From assembly GCA_029717555.1 (NCBI GenBank), contig JAMDHS010000059.1, forward strand, positions 80,783 to 144,782: DNA of 64,000 nt, read 5' to 3'. This document shows positions 11,162 to 21,534 of this stretch, one piece after another. A program made the translations under genes and the position numbers. Numbering within the stretch: position 1 is the stretch's first letter; the number at the start of each line of letters is the position of its first letter. This stretch comes from Peribolospora baueri (taxonomy: Eukaryota > Basidiomycota > Peribolosporomycetes > Peribolosporales > Peribolosporaceae). The notes beneath the pieces were generated by a model. It saw nothing but the letters and a program-made list of their open reading frames with translations, made no database searches and had not been told where the DNA came from.

Positions 11162-14023
11162 ATGATCTCCCCCGCACCTTCCAACGGCACACTTACCGCC
11201 CACAGCGGCCCTGGCGCCGCCGCCGCCGCGGCAGCGGCCGCGGCCGCGGCTGTCTCGAACGCAGGACAAGGCCAAGCGGCCGCGAACCAGGCCAACAACC
11301 TTCCTCCCTACCCGGCCATCCACATGCACCCCCTCAACGACACCTTTGTGCCAAAGCAGATCAGCCTATACCCTCCTGGCCCACAGAACAAAGTTAAGAT
11401 TGGCAGGCAGACGAACACCAAGACGGTGCCTCAGCCGAATAACGGCTTCTTCGACTCCAAGGTGTTGAGTCGCATGCACGCCGAAGTGTGGAGCCAGGAC
11501 GGCAAGGTGAGCGTCCGATTTGGTTCTCGTCGTCGCCGTCCACAGTGGATAACTTCGGCCACTTTCCAGGTCTACATCAAAGACGTCAAGTCCTCCAACG
11601 GCACTTTCATCAACGGAGAGCGTCTTTCGCCAGAAGCGCAGGAGAGCGACGTCTTCGAGCTCCACTCGGAGGACATCGTCGTGAGTGTTGAGGGCTTCGC
11701 TAACCTCGCGGCGGCGCCGAGAGCTCTCCTCACGATCGCCGTCCTGGCCTCTCTATCGTCTCAGGAATTCGGCATCGACATCGTCGGTGACGACAACAAA
11801 ACCATCATCCATCACAAAGTGGCCACCAAGATCTACCTCGTGATGAACGCCGAGGACGCGCTGGGGATGCGCAAGTGAGTCGCCGCTCGTCCATCTAGTC
11901 CTCCTCCGCCGATATTAAGATGTTTACAGTTCCTTCTGATTCATCTGCTTTTTTTCTTCCCGCTACAGCGACTTTGCCTCTCTCTACCGTCAAGGCGGCG
12001 CTCATCAGGCGCTCGGAGGCATCGGCCCCGGGGGCGAAAGCGGGATGAGGAGAGCGGGAAAGGGCGGTTTGAATTTCGATCACATCCTCAGCCGGCTGCA
12101 GGTACGTCTCTCCGGGTTCAGGTCGAAATCTATTGCCTCCCATCGTCCGTCCGCTCACTCGAGCGTCCTCCAAATGCGCCTTCTCGTCGCCTTTCAGAAC
12201 GAACTGCAAAAGTCGAAAGAGGCGCGATCGGATCTCGACTCGATGGCATCGACGATGTCGGACATCCACGAGACTCTCGGTGGCGGTCTCCCCCCTCCAC
12301 CTGGGCCCGTTCCTCCATATCAGCACCTTGTCCCTCCTCCGGCCATCTCGCGAGACAGTTCGGAAGCAAAGGACTCGGACGCGGCTGCCGTGGCAGCGCA
12401 GCAGATGTCTGCGCTCCAGACCCAGCTCGCAGAGACGCAGGCGTCGCTGGCGACGCACGTCGACAAGATCCGCAGCCTTGAGGGCATGCTTGCCGAGCAT
12501 GAGCATATCAAGGTTGAGGTGGGTCTCATTAAAAGCCAGATGGAGGACGCGAAACGGGAGATGGACGAGCTGGTCGCTTCTAGGAGGCGGCGCGGCTCGC
12601 GCGGCGGGCTCGGGCTCGGGCTCGCGAACGGCAAGGTGGGCAAGGCGAATGGCGTCGGCGGGGAGGGCGAAGAGGACGACTGGGACGACGGGGCGAGCGT
12701 AGCTTCTACTTCCACCATCACACCCGGCGCGGCCGATTCCGATGACGAGGAAGCTCGAGAGCCAGACGCGTCTCCCGACGAGCCGCCCGGGCTGAGGAAC
12801 TCGGCGGTGGCGGCGGAGACGGCGGCGCCGATGGCGGCTATGGCGACGACGACGGATGGCGAGACGCTTCCCTCTACGGATGCGGCAGAGGCGTCGGCGT
12901 CCAAAGGGATCGTCAGCAGGCGAACCGAGGAAGAGCTGCAGGCGCAGAACGCGGCGCTGTCGACTCGGCTCGAGGCGCTATCTACCAACTTGGACGAAGC
13001 GCTGTCGCTGTCCCGGAGCCTACAGACTCAGCACGCCGAAGCGAGCAAGACAGTGAAGATGCTCCAGGATCGTGTGGTGGTGCTCGAGCGCGAGGTGGAG
13101 GACAAGGTGAAATCGGCGGAGGGGAACGCGATTCGGGAGATTGAGGGCCGGTGGGAGCATTGGAGGACGCGCCTCGAGGAGGGGTGGAGGAGGGAGAGGG
13201 AGAGCTGGGAAGAGGAGCGCGAAAAGCTCCGTAAGGTCGTCGCCGCGTGGGATGAGGCGAACCGGCGGCTCGAGCAAGACCGGTGTGCCGCCCTTTCCTC
13301 TTCACAGTCTGTCTCTTCGGCTGAGGCTGAGGCGTCCGACGGAGGCGACGACGCCGACGCCGTCGTTGGAGGCGGATCATCGTCCAACGCTCGATCTGCC
13401 GGCGGTGGCGCCAGGAAGAAGGGCAGCAAAAAGGCCCGAGCGGCCCGGCGCGGCAAGCGGCAACTGAACCCGGCGCTGCGAGCGCTGCTTTACCAGCCCG
13501 AGGATGATGGGGTGCTTGAGTCGAGCAGCGAGGGAGAGGAGGAGGAGGATCGTCGAGTCGGTGAGGGGAAGGCGTCGTCGGCGCAAGGCAACGGACGTTC
13601 GGAGATCACCGCCGCTGGAGCGGCCAGCCCGACGGGAAAGGGAAACGCCAAAGGTCGACCGGGATCGGTGACCACTGATGGCACGACGGGATCTCCGTCG
13701 TCGTCGGCCGTCGGTCAAATGCCCAGGGAAGGCCAGAAAGGGGCCGCGGGGGCGATGGAAGGGACGGAGGGCGTGGAAGAGACGCGATGGACGGGCGCGC
13801 CGGGGGAATATCGTTTCAAGGACAGCGTAAGCAAGCTTTTCTTTCTTTCTTTTCGAGGCTCGTTTTAGGCGATGCGTCGGACCTTTGACTAACTGAATGA
13901 TTTCATTTACGCACCTTCATTAACGCACCTTAGGCCGCAACGCTTCCCGTCCTCTCCGCCGCTGGAGCTGTCGTCCTAGGGGTGGTGGCTTGGTCGATGA
14001 TGAGCAAGATCGACAAATCTTAG
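11162..14023 (+). CDS. FHA-domain, coiled-coil, tail-anchored protein (SLMAP / Far9-Far10 type, STRIPAK)
   Basis: Exons 11162-11506, 11570-11680, 11765-11874, 11969-12101, 12198-13826, 13934-14023; 2418 nt, 805 aa. Order: an Ala run (about residues 18-30); an FHA domain with GRQ, SRMHAEV and SSNGTFINGERLS (phosphothreonine-binding Arg, Ser-x-x-His and Asn-Gly motifs all present); a long coiled-coil and acidic/Ser-rich middle; then a last 30-codon exon giving a hydrophobic helix (LPVLSAAGAVVLGVVAWSMM) and a 6-residue tail. This plan matches SLMAP, yeast Far9/Far10 and Sordaria PRO45, which anchor the STRIPAK phosphatase complex to ER, nuclear envelope or mitochondria. The hydrophobic tail is lost if the last intron is missed, because the frame then ends at 13868. 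Function is inferred from architecture. Confidence 0.85.
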
Positions 14024-15598
14024 TTTAGTTGATACCGGTCCCGCCCGCCCGTCAAAGTCGCGCGGCGCCGTCTGTATGCGGAGACGCGTCTTCTCGGCTC
14101 TCCGCATCAAGTCAGCTGTCTCGCCCCATCCACCGTCCACGCGGCCCTTTCTTATCACCTCCATCTCGTTTGTCCGGCGCGAGCCGACCACCGCAAAAAA
14201 TCCCACCCGAGGAGCCTTCTTCTCACGGTGTGACCCCTTCCCCCCCCCTGCAGCCAATTCGAGCCTGAATAGAACGACGAACCGGCTGAACGAGGGAGCG
14301 TCCGCTCTTCGACCCTGGATCTTGCCCTTTCTTTTGCTTCCTTCCTCCTTTGCGCATCCTCTGTCTGGACGTCTCGCGAGCTCCGTCGTCGTCGTCGTCG
14401 TCGTCTCTCTCCGCCTGCTTCGCTCTCGCTCCAGCCATCTTTCTTGATCCTCTCCTGGCTTGTCCTGTCGTCCTTCGGTGGCGCCTGCTCCTTCCCTCCC
14501 TTCCTTCCTTCCTCGACCCGTCTCTCTCTCCCGGTTCTGTGTGTGGACATGACTCGACCCGTCGGTCATCTTGTACTCTCCCTCCTTCCTTCCTATCTCC
14601 CTCGCCCTCTCCCTCTCCCTGTCCCCCAATCCGTTTCATCCCTCTCGTCCATCCCTCCTCACATCGCACCTTCCCTTTTTTCTCTCTTTCTCTCTCTCTA
14701 CGCCTACGTCTGTGAGCTCTGTCTACCCGATCATCGTTTTTGTCCGTCTCCCTTCCCGCTCTATGCATTTTAACGACCATCAAAGCCGATTCGACTCGAC
14801 CGATTGGTTGACGCGAGCGCGAACGTACGTGCGTGCGTGAGCTCCACCGAACCGAACCGGACCAAGACGGCGACGAAACGAAACGATGAGACGAACCGGT
14901 CCAACGAGCCGTGTCAATTTTTTCTTTTTTTTCCTTTCTCATTCTGGTCTGAAAGAAGGAAGGAGAGGAAGGCGGCACGGCCCGGCATGGACCGAATTGA
15001 GATGGAAGGGGACGTGACGTGCCGTGACAGGATAGGACAGGATAAGATAGGGGTAGAATGGGGCACAGGGGAATTTGTCGGCCCGGAGCGAATACGAAAC
15101 AAGATGAGATCGAGAAAGGAGCTGAGGAGAGGGGATCGGAGATGGGAAGCGAAAGAAAACGAAAAAGATAGAGAGGGGGGAGTCCCGAGGGCGCTGATGG
15201 GGGAGAGGGGACGGATAGGATAGGATAGGGATCAAGAGCAGCGAGGGCGAGGGCAGAGAAGAGCGAGACGACGTAGCTGAAAAGTGCAGCACCGAATCCG
15301 AAACGAACCGAATCCGACGGAGCAGCGAGCAAAAGAGGAGGGGCAGTCTATGCCTCCCGTATTCCTTCCACCACCGCCTTTTTCCTCTTCCTCTTCCTCC
15401 TTCTCCTCATCATCATGAGCGCATCCCATTCCATCCATCCATCATCCATCATCCATCATCCATCATCCTTCCCCCTTCCTCCCATCTTCTTTCCCTTCCC
15501 TCTCTCTCTCCCCGACCATCTCCCACCGCCCTCCATCCATCCTCCCCGCGCCGCCGACCCACCGACGGCATGACGCTCACGACACACAGCCTCAAACG
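14024..15598. other. Intergenic between two convergent genes, low-complexity
   Basis: No supported gene. It is pyrimidine-rich to about 14770, then purine-rich with GGATA-like repeats (about 15025-15050 and 15213-15230), then a CATC tandem (15431-15470). Long open frames on both strands here are compositional artefacts. Confidence 0.6.
15431..15470. repeat. CCATC/CATC tandem
   Basis: CCAT and CATCATC units repeated, just past the 3' end of the DUF3602 gene. Confidence 0.85.
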
Positions 15599-16566
15599 TC
15601 AATGCTGACCCTCCCCCTCGCCATGAGCATGAGTATGGCTGCCCTCGGAGAGGTGTAAGCCTTGCTTGATGTTCTCTACAAGGTTCTTGACGCCATGCCC
15701 ATGCCCATGCCCATGCGCGTGCCCGTGCCCGTGATCGTGCCCGTCCGACGACGCCTGGCTGCCCTCCTCGTCCAGCTGGCTCAGGCCCTGGTTGGTCGCC
15801 AACGGCGATCCCGTCGCAGCCAGTTGGGCCGTTTCGGAGCCGCGGGCAGAGTCGGTGGTGGCGACAGCCGTCGCGGTCGTGGCCGGCGCGACGCCGTTGG
15901 AGATGGGGTGCGTGCGCGTCGTGGAGGGTTCGCGGGAACGTGAGGTGGAGGAGCGGAAGATCTGAAGAGGCGGAAAAGAGAGAGAGAGAGAGGGTGAAAA
16001 AGTGAGGACGAGATGAGAAGGTTGGACGATAGAAAATAAAACGGCGCAGGACTGACCCCCGGCACGGGCACGTGTGGGCCCTTATGGCCAGATCGGCCCC
16101 TGGCCTCGTCGCCGATGATGTTGCCCGCTCCGCCGCGCCCGCTCGAGTGTACGGCGGCGCCTTGCTTGAGCTTCTCCTCCTCCTCGCGAAGGTGGCGGTC
16201 GCGCACCTCCTTGTCGTGCAAGTCCAGCTCCTCGATCTTGCGTCGCTCCTCAGGGTGGCGCGACGGCGAGCGCACGTTACCAGCACCACCGCGGCCGGAG
16301 TGGGTGACCGCTTCGGCCGCGTGGGCCTCGCGAGCGCGGGAGGTGGAGCGCTCCTCGGCCGGGCGGGAAGTGGAGCGGATGATCTAGGGTGAAGAGGGAC
16401 GGACGGATGGATGGAAGGATGAATGAAAGAGATGCCTAGAGGCCAGCACCGAGCAAACGGCTTGGATGGTATGGACACTCACGTTTCCAGCGCCGCCTCT
16501 GCCAGTGCTCACGACCTGCCTTCCCCTTTCTCTGGAACCCGAGGCGGAGCGATCTACGGAGGCCAT
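15599..16566 (-). CDS. DUF3602 (Par32-like) protein with three GRGGAGN motifs and a His-Gly tail
   Basis: Exons on the minus strand: 16566-16483, 16383-16057, 15961-15599; 774 nt, 257 aa. Three copies of the signature GRGGAGN occur (one at the end of exon 1, two in exon 2), each in a basic, Ser-rich context, as in fungal DUF3602 proteins. Yeast Par32, a member of this family, is a phosphoprotein responding to TORC1/nitrogen signals. Exon 2 has a charged helix (EERRKIEELDLHDKEVRDRH). Exon 3 ends with a short amphipathic stretch VKNLVENIKQGL flanked by HDHGHGHAHGHGHGHG and SHTHAHGEGEGQH. The His-rich tail is not something I associate with the family and could bind metal (inference). Donors are GTGAGT and GTCAGT; the second is a weak site. 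Confidence 0.85.
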
Positions 16567-17334
16567 GGCGGGAGTGAGAGTGGAGATATGATTTCGGAGA
16601 GGGCGAGCGAGTAGCGGGGGGCAGTTGTTGTGTGGGGGACGAGGCGAGTGGGAGGGAGGTGACGGAAATGATAAGTGCGAGATGGGTCGATCGGGAGAGT
16701 GATCGGTGGGTGGGAAGAGGAGGAGAGGCGAGTCAGTCAGTAAGTCGTCCCTCGGTCCGTCAGAGATAGACGGCGAGGAGGAGAGAGAAGAGAAGAGGAA
16801 AGATGCGGAGACGAGACGAGACGGGACGAGATGATGACCGGAGATGAGAGAAAAAGAGAACGAGATAAGGGCGAGCGGAACGACCACGACTCGACTCGAC
16901 TCGACTGCGGCCGATAAGACGAATCGAGACCGGGGCGCGAGTCGGACAGCGAGCGGGCTGCGAAGGTAGGAGGAAGCGTGGAGAAGGAAAGGAAGAGAGC
17001 GGCGATTGCGACCGAGAAGGAAGAAAAGAAAGAAGGAACAAGAAAGGGACGAAAGAACAAAGCCAAGCCTGCCGGCCCTGACGCAGTGGGCGACGCCACG
17101 GCGCCGCAACCGACCAAACGGAGCGACGGACGACCGTCGACGCTTGTTTCCTTATCTCTCGCCCTCGCTCCGTGCTCGAGGCACGGCGACGGGGGTAGAT
17201 AAGGCTATACGGAGGGAAGCGAGCGAAGAGATGGTCTACGAACGAACCATACTCTGGACCACCATCACCGTCCCCGTCCTCCCCGCCGTCGACCAGATCG
17301 ATGAGGAGAAACACCGTAGCGTCTCCCAAAGACT
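16567..17334. other. Intergenic upstream of the DUF3602 gene
   Basis: Purine-rich on the plus strand, with no supported gene. It contains the promoter of the DUF3602 gene and the 3' side of the next minus-strand gene. An open frame 17368-16760 (minus) extends across it but has no recognisable domain. Confidence 0.45.
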
Positions 17335-17868
17335 CTATGTATGATTGTATCTGCGCAATCCACGGCACTCACCCTCGTCTCCGCGACGGCCCTCCTCCGG
17401 CCCCGGCCCGCTCCTCGTTCTGCTCAAGGCCCTGCCTAGCCCGCCGCCGAAGAAGGAGGACCCGGCGGGGGCGCGACCCCTCTCGTCCGCTCCGCCCTCT
17501 CCCGCTTCCGCCACACCGGAGGCACGGCCGCGGGCGGGGGAGGATCGTTCGAGACTGGCTCGCGCCGCCGCTGCCGCTCCTGCTGCTCCTGCTCCTGCTG
17601 CTCCCCCTCCCCCTCCTCCACCGCCACTCGCACCACTTGCACCGACAGCCCCACCGCCGCCGCCGGCTCGCTTGCTAAAACCGCTGACGATGCCTGTGCT
17701 GAGACGGCGAATGAATCCGCCTGCGCCCTGGTTCTGGTTCTGGCTCTGATGTTGGGTGTTGGGCGGCTGGCCGTGGCCAAGGTTTGTTTGTGTTTGTGTT
17801 TGCGATGGGGCTGAGAGATCGGTGGCCGAGACCATTGTCGCGGTGGGGCTCGCTTCGGCCGTGCTCAT
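17335..17868 (-). CDS. Hypothetical low-complexity protein with GFIRRLSTGIVSGFSKR motif
   Basis: Unrecognised. An ATG at 17868 opens a 177-residue frame: Ser/Thr/Gln-rich N-terminus, a short conserved-looking segment GGFIRRLSTGIVSGFSKR (about residues 50-67), a Gly/Ala run, then an Arg/Ser/Gly-rich tail with SSFFGGGLGRALSRTRS. The frame stays open upstream to 18333, so the start is a choice based on the first ATG with coding-like composition. A GTGAGT at 17372 suggests a possible 3' intron and further exons toward 16760, but no acceptor gave a convincing continuation. Basic Ser-rich motifs such as RRLS resemble kinase sites. Treat as a tentative gene. Confidence 0.4.
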   Translation of the reverse strand: MSTAEASPTATMVSATDLSAPSQTQTQTNLGHGQPPNTQHQSQNQNQGAGGFIRRLSTGIVSGFSKRAGGGGGAVGASGASGGGGGGGGAAGAGAAGAAAAARASLERSSPARGRASGVAEAGEGGADERGRAPAGSSFFGGGLGRALSRTRSGPGPEEGRRGDEGECRGLRRYNHT

Positions 17869-19185
17869 TTGGCCTCTCTCTCGTCCGTCGCTGGGCCTGG
17901 GCTCCGGTCGGGCCGGATTGGTTCGTGGACCTGTCGGGTGAGCGGCTCGGCTGGGTAGGTATTCTTGCTTGCTGGAGGCGGGGTGTAAGGAAGGGAGGCG
18001 ACGGCGATGGTCGTTCGAACGCTCGGAGACGGGTCCGCGAGGGCTGATCGGTCGTCGTGAGGTGGATGGCTGGTGGCCGCCGAGGGAGGGGAAGGTGGGC
18101 GGGGAGGGAGTGGGTAGACGGAGGGAGGCAGGAGGATGTGTGTGGTGATGGCGGATGGGGGATGTCGGATGGCGGAAGATGGATGGTGGATGGAAGGAAG
18201 GATGGATGTTGGCGGTCAAGACAGCACGCAAACCGGTCGACCCATCGCGAGCGCGGCTGGACAACCAGACGAGACCAGCTGACCGCCGCTGTCTTTTCCT
18301 ATTTCTCCTCAGTACATTCATACAATACACCAAGCAAGCCCCGTTCGGTGTCTAAGCACGAGCATGGACGACCTTCATCCTTCCTTCGCCGTCGCCGTCG
18401 TCGTCCCCGCATCCACCATATCCATCCATCCCCGCCCAACGAAAACGAACCCCTAACCTCCTCCGCTTCCGCCTCCTCCTCCTCCCTCTGCCCTCCTTCC
18501 TCGCAGCCCGCCCATCCGCTTCCTCCTCCCTCCTTCTTCCTTCCCCCTTCCCCGATCCAACGCGCCCGGCGAAAAAAAAAAAAAAAGGACCGGAAGAGAA
18601 TTTCGGCCCGTCCGTCTCGTATAAGGAAGGACGAGCCCTACCCGCCGTCTCCTCCCTTTTCTCTTCCCTACCCCCCGGCTCCGTGCCCACCCGCATGCAC
18701 GTGGGAGGACGCCGCCGGTGGTGGGCGAAGCGAAGGAGGAAACCGGCCATGACAGCGGCGTTGTGCACGACGGTCGCAATACATGGGTAGCTAGATAACT
18801 GGCTAGGTAGGTACATACTACGTCTCTGGACCCGGCTTGGGCCTTGGCGCGACCACGACGCCGGTGCGGGGGAGAGAGACGGCAAACACAATGAATGCCT
18901 CCTGGTGGTCACGTGGTGGCAGTGGAGCGGTAGACAGACAGACAGGCCTGTGCGCTCGCTCGCTCGGCATGTCCCAGCCGTCTCACCGTCTTTTGTTCAT
19001 AAGCTATCGAACGAGTTGCGGAAGACGCTCATCCTCCTACACGTGCCGTAGCGCCTCTCTTTCCCTCTGCCACACCAGTCCATGGCTCCTTGCGCGTTGG
19101 CGTGACGGTTTCATGAGGGACGTGTTCGATGAGGACCTCGTGCAGACGAACGAGCCCTCCCCGTCGCCCGTCGCTCTTACACTAA
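17869..19185. other. Intergenic, no supported gene
   Basis: Contains the upstream region of the 17335-17868 gene, GGAT-type tandems near 18120-18210, a 15-base A run (18572-18586), and the 3' flank of the SDR gene. Open frames are low-complexity. Confidence 0.5.
18572..18586. repeat. Poly-A run
   Basis: Fifteen consecutive A on the plus strand in a non-coding stretch. Confidence 0.9.
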
Positions 19186-20592
19186 TTACTCCAGCAAGTA
19201 TCTCGCATCGTCTTCGACGATGGTCCGCCCTAACTCCACCCATTCTTTCCATGCGCGCTCCGCTGTTTCTTTGCCTTCTTGAGAAAGTACGAAAGGAGAC
19301 GGGCTGAACCGAAGCAAGGGGTGGAACGACAGACGGATTGGCGGATCAGCTCGACGGGAAGGGGCGAGGATGGCGACGCCGTTGAGAAGCGAATGTAAAA
19401 GTCGAAATGAGGTACTCACTCATACCATCTCATGAACGAACAAAACCCTCCAAACGTCCCTTGACCCGGGATCCTCTCCTCCACCCCCGTCGCCCCCTCT
19501 TCTCCCAGATCCCCCCACCCCGCGTTGACACGGTCCTCGCGGCCTCCCTCGGAGTCTTGCCCACGATCCAGTGCATCCACTTGAAATAGATCCAGACCTC
19601 CCAACTCGACTCCATCGCCACTCGAGCGAGGCCGGTGCGGACCAGACCGGGGTTGACGGTGACGACGCGCACACCAGAGGCCATGGAAGGGTCGTGGGAC
19701 TGGAGGGAGCGACAGAACGGCGGCACGAGGAGATGGAGAAGCTTGATGGTCGGGTACCGGTCTACGATATTGAACTGAGCGGGGTCGTTCATATTGGAAA
19801 AGAGAGGACCTGGGGAATGACGTTCCTTGAATACGGCCGTGTAGTGATACTGAAAAGATGCGGGGCAACGAGCGTGGTATGGGTGAGACGGGCGGGCGGG
19901 CGAAGAGGCAGAAAGAACAGAGGAAAACGGGGCTGCTCACGTCGCTGGAGACAAAGACGATGCGAGGAGAAGGTGCATTGCGAAGGTCGCGAAGGAGCAG
20001 GGTTGTCAGGAGGAAGGTGGAGATGACGTTGGTCTGCATACTGAACAGCTTGTGGGCAACGACAGCAAAAAACGAGCCGGCATTGTCGCACGCAAACGAG
20101 GTGAGCAACCGATTCGTCCGTCACATCGGCTAAACAAAAATGCAGCTGAAAACTTACAGGCACTCCCAACCGTCCTCCGTCAATGCGAAAGGCCGGAGGG
20201 CCACGGCCGCGTTATTCACCAGCACGTCCAACTTTCCTCCATCTTTATCCTCCTTGAACCTCTTTGCGAAGGCCTTGACGCTCTCGAAGCTCGTCAAATC
20301 GAGCTCCCACGTTTCAATTCTCCTCGCCTCCTTCTCCCTCGACGGGATTTTGGAGTTTTCCAAGATGCCTTGGACAGCTTCTTCCCCAGCCTTAACGTTA
20401 CGGCAGGCCAGGATGAGAAAGCGGGGCTCGAGTCGCTCGAAGAGTGTTCGCCGTCTCGAGGCCTAGTCCGGTGTTCGCGCTAGTGATGACGACGGTCTGC
20501 CCCGACAAGTCGAAGTGCGAGGCGAGGAGGGTGCGTTCGATGGCCGGGAGCGGCGTCCATCCGTCTTTGAGCATGTTCCAGGTCAGGACCAT
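19186..20592 (-). CDS. Short-chain dehydrogenase/reductase with two apparent frame breaks
   Basis: NAD(P)-dependent SDR of the fungal retinol-dehydrogenase/WWOX-like type. Model on the minus strand: 20592-20158, 20040-19941, 19849-19426, 19303-19186. Seen: Rossmann motif TSANTGLGLETA (a TGxxxGxG variant), VNNAA, the Ser region IVFVSSD, catalytic YPTIK, VNPGLVRT, and a C-terminal AERAWKEWVELG. The splice phases fit only if exon 1 carries one extra base near 20440-20455, where ETANTL changes frame into ERLEPRFLILACRN, and exon 3 lacks one base near 19525-19540, after REAARTV, where the frame changes to NAGWGDLGEEG. Read literally, the frame stops early in exon 1, and the exon 3 frame would stop at 19430. 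Either the gene is decaying or the assembly has two indels. It is divergent from PEX16. Confidence 0.75.
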
Positions 20593-21534
20593 GGTTGAAA
20601 GGGAGACGAGCAACCGCTGACTGTGATGGAGGTGAGGTTCCGAGGAGAGAAATGACAAGCTTGAACGTAGCGCAAGGGTCAGCGAGCGAGCTCTGAGCCG
20701 TCGTCACTTGAGGTATGTGGGCAGCCCTCGAATACTGGGTGACGTTCGTCGCGCATATCTGTTTTGGGAACCCGTAGGACGAACGGGCGCTGAGAAAATA
20801 CGGCGCTGAGAATCACAAACCCTCTCGCTCGACCACAATGCGGTTGCAGGCGTATCGGGCATGCCGAGGTGGAGGTGGAGGTGGAGGTGACGCGCGTTCC
20901 TACTACTGCATGCACCTTCCTAGACGTCGCTAAGAAGCCCAGTCACAAAAAGGTCAGCGACGATCAGAACTGCTTCCTTGCTGGCTCACGAGCCCGCCGG
21001 TCCACCCAGCGGGCGGAAGGGTGAGCCTTGTCTCAAAACGGAGACGATCTGCTCGGATGTGCGGGTAGAAGGATGCGCGGTAGGAAGGATGTGCGAGTAA
21101 TAAAGGCGGGGGGAAACCGCAGCAACGACGCTGACTGCGGCGACCTCCCCACGGCTCGGACGAGGCCGACATCCGTGCGGTGCATGCGCTGCACCTTGAC
21201 ACGGGCATAACCACAGCGGCCGGCGCTTCACTCTTCCACCTACTCCCTCCATCCCACAGCCGCCCGCTGGCTCGCTGCAGGAGCAGGCTCTACGACCTCG
21301 TATTACTGCACAGCGTCACTGCCCTTCTCCGGCCTCCAAGAAGAGAGAGGTGGCGACTCGAGCTCGAGCGAACGGGCTTCGTCAGCGCGACTTGGCCAGC
21401 GCGTCGTTAGCGAGCACCATTCCCCATCCCATGGGGAGACACAGCGCAGCGCGCCTTCAAGAACAAGCCAAGCCTGCCGCCAGCCTCCCCTACCCTCTTG
21501 GCTCGGCCGACACTCACACTCCCCTGTTCTTACA
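20593..21534. promoter_or_regulatory. Divergent region between the SDR gene and PEX16
   Basis: About 0.9 kb between divergent start codons. It holds a GGAGGT tandem (20866-20889). No TATA box is obvious and no gene is supported. Confidence 0.45.
20866..20889. repeat. GGAGGT hexanucleotide tandem
   Basis: Four consecutive GAGGTG units on the plus strand. Confidence 0.8.

Noticed and set aside
12320-12988. 222-residue Ser/Ala-rich minus-strand frame
   Set aside because: Antisense of the FHA protein coiled-coil region.
14223-15332. 369-residue open frame on the minus strand
   Set aside because: Low-complexity Arg/Lys/Glu/Ser-rich translation of a pyrimidine/purine-biased intergenic stretch; no splice logic or motif.
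15431-15470. Regular short repeats resembling an array
   Set aside because: Simple CATC microsatellite without spacers; not a CRISPR, which would be unexpected in a fungus.
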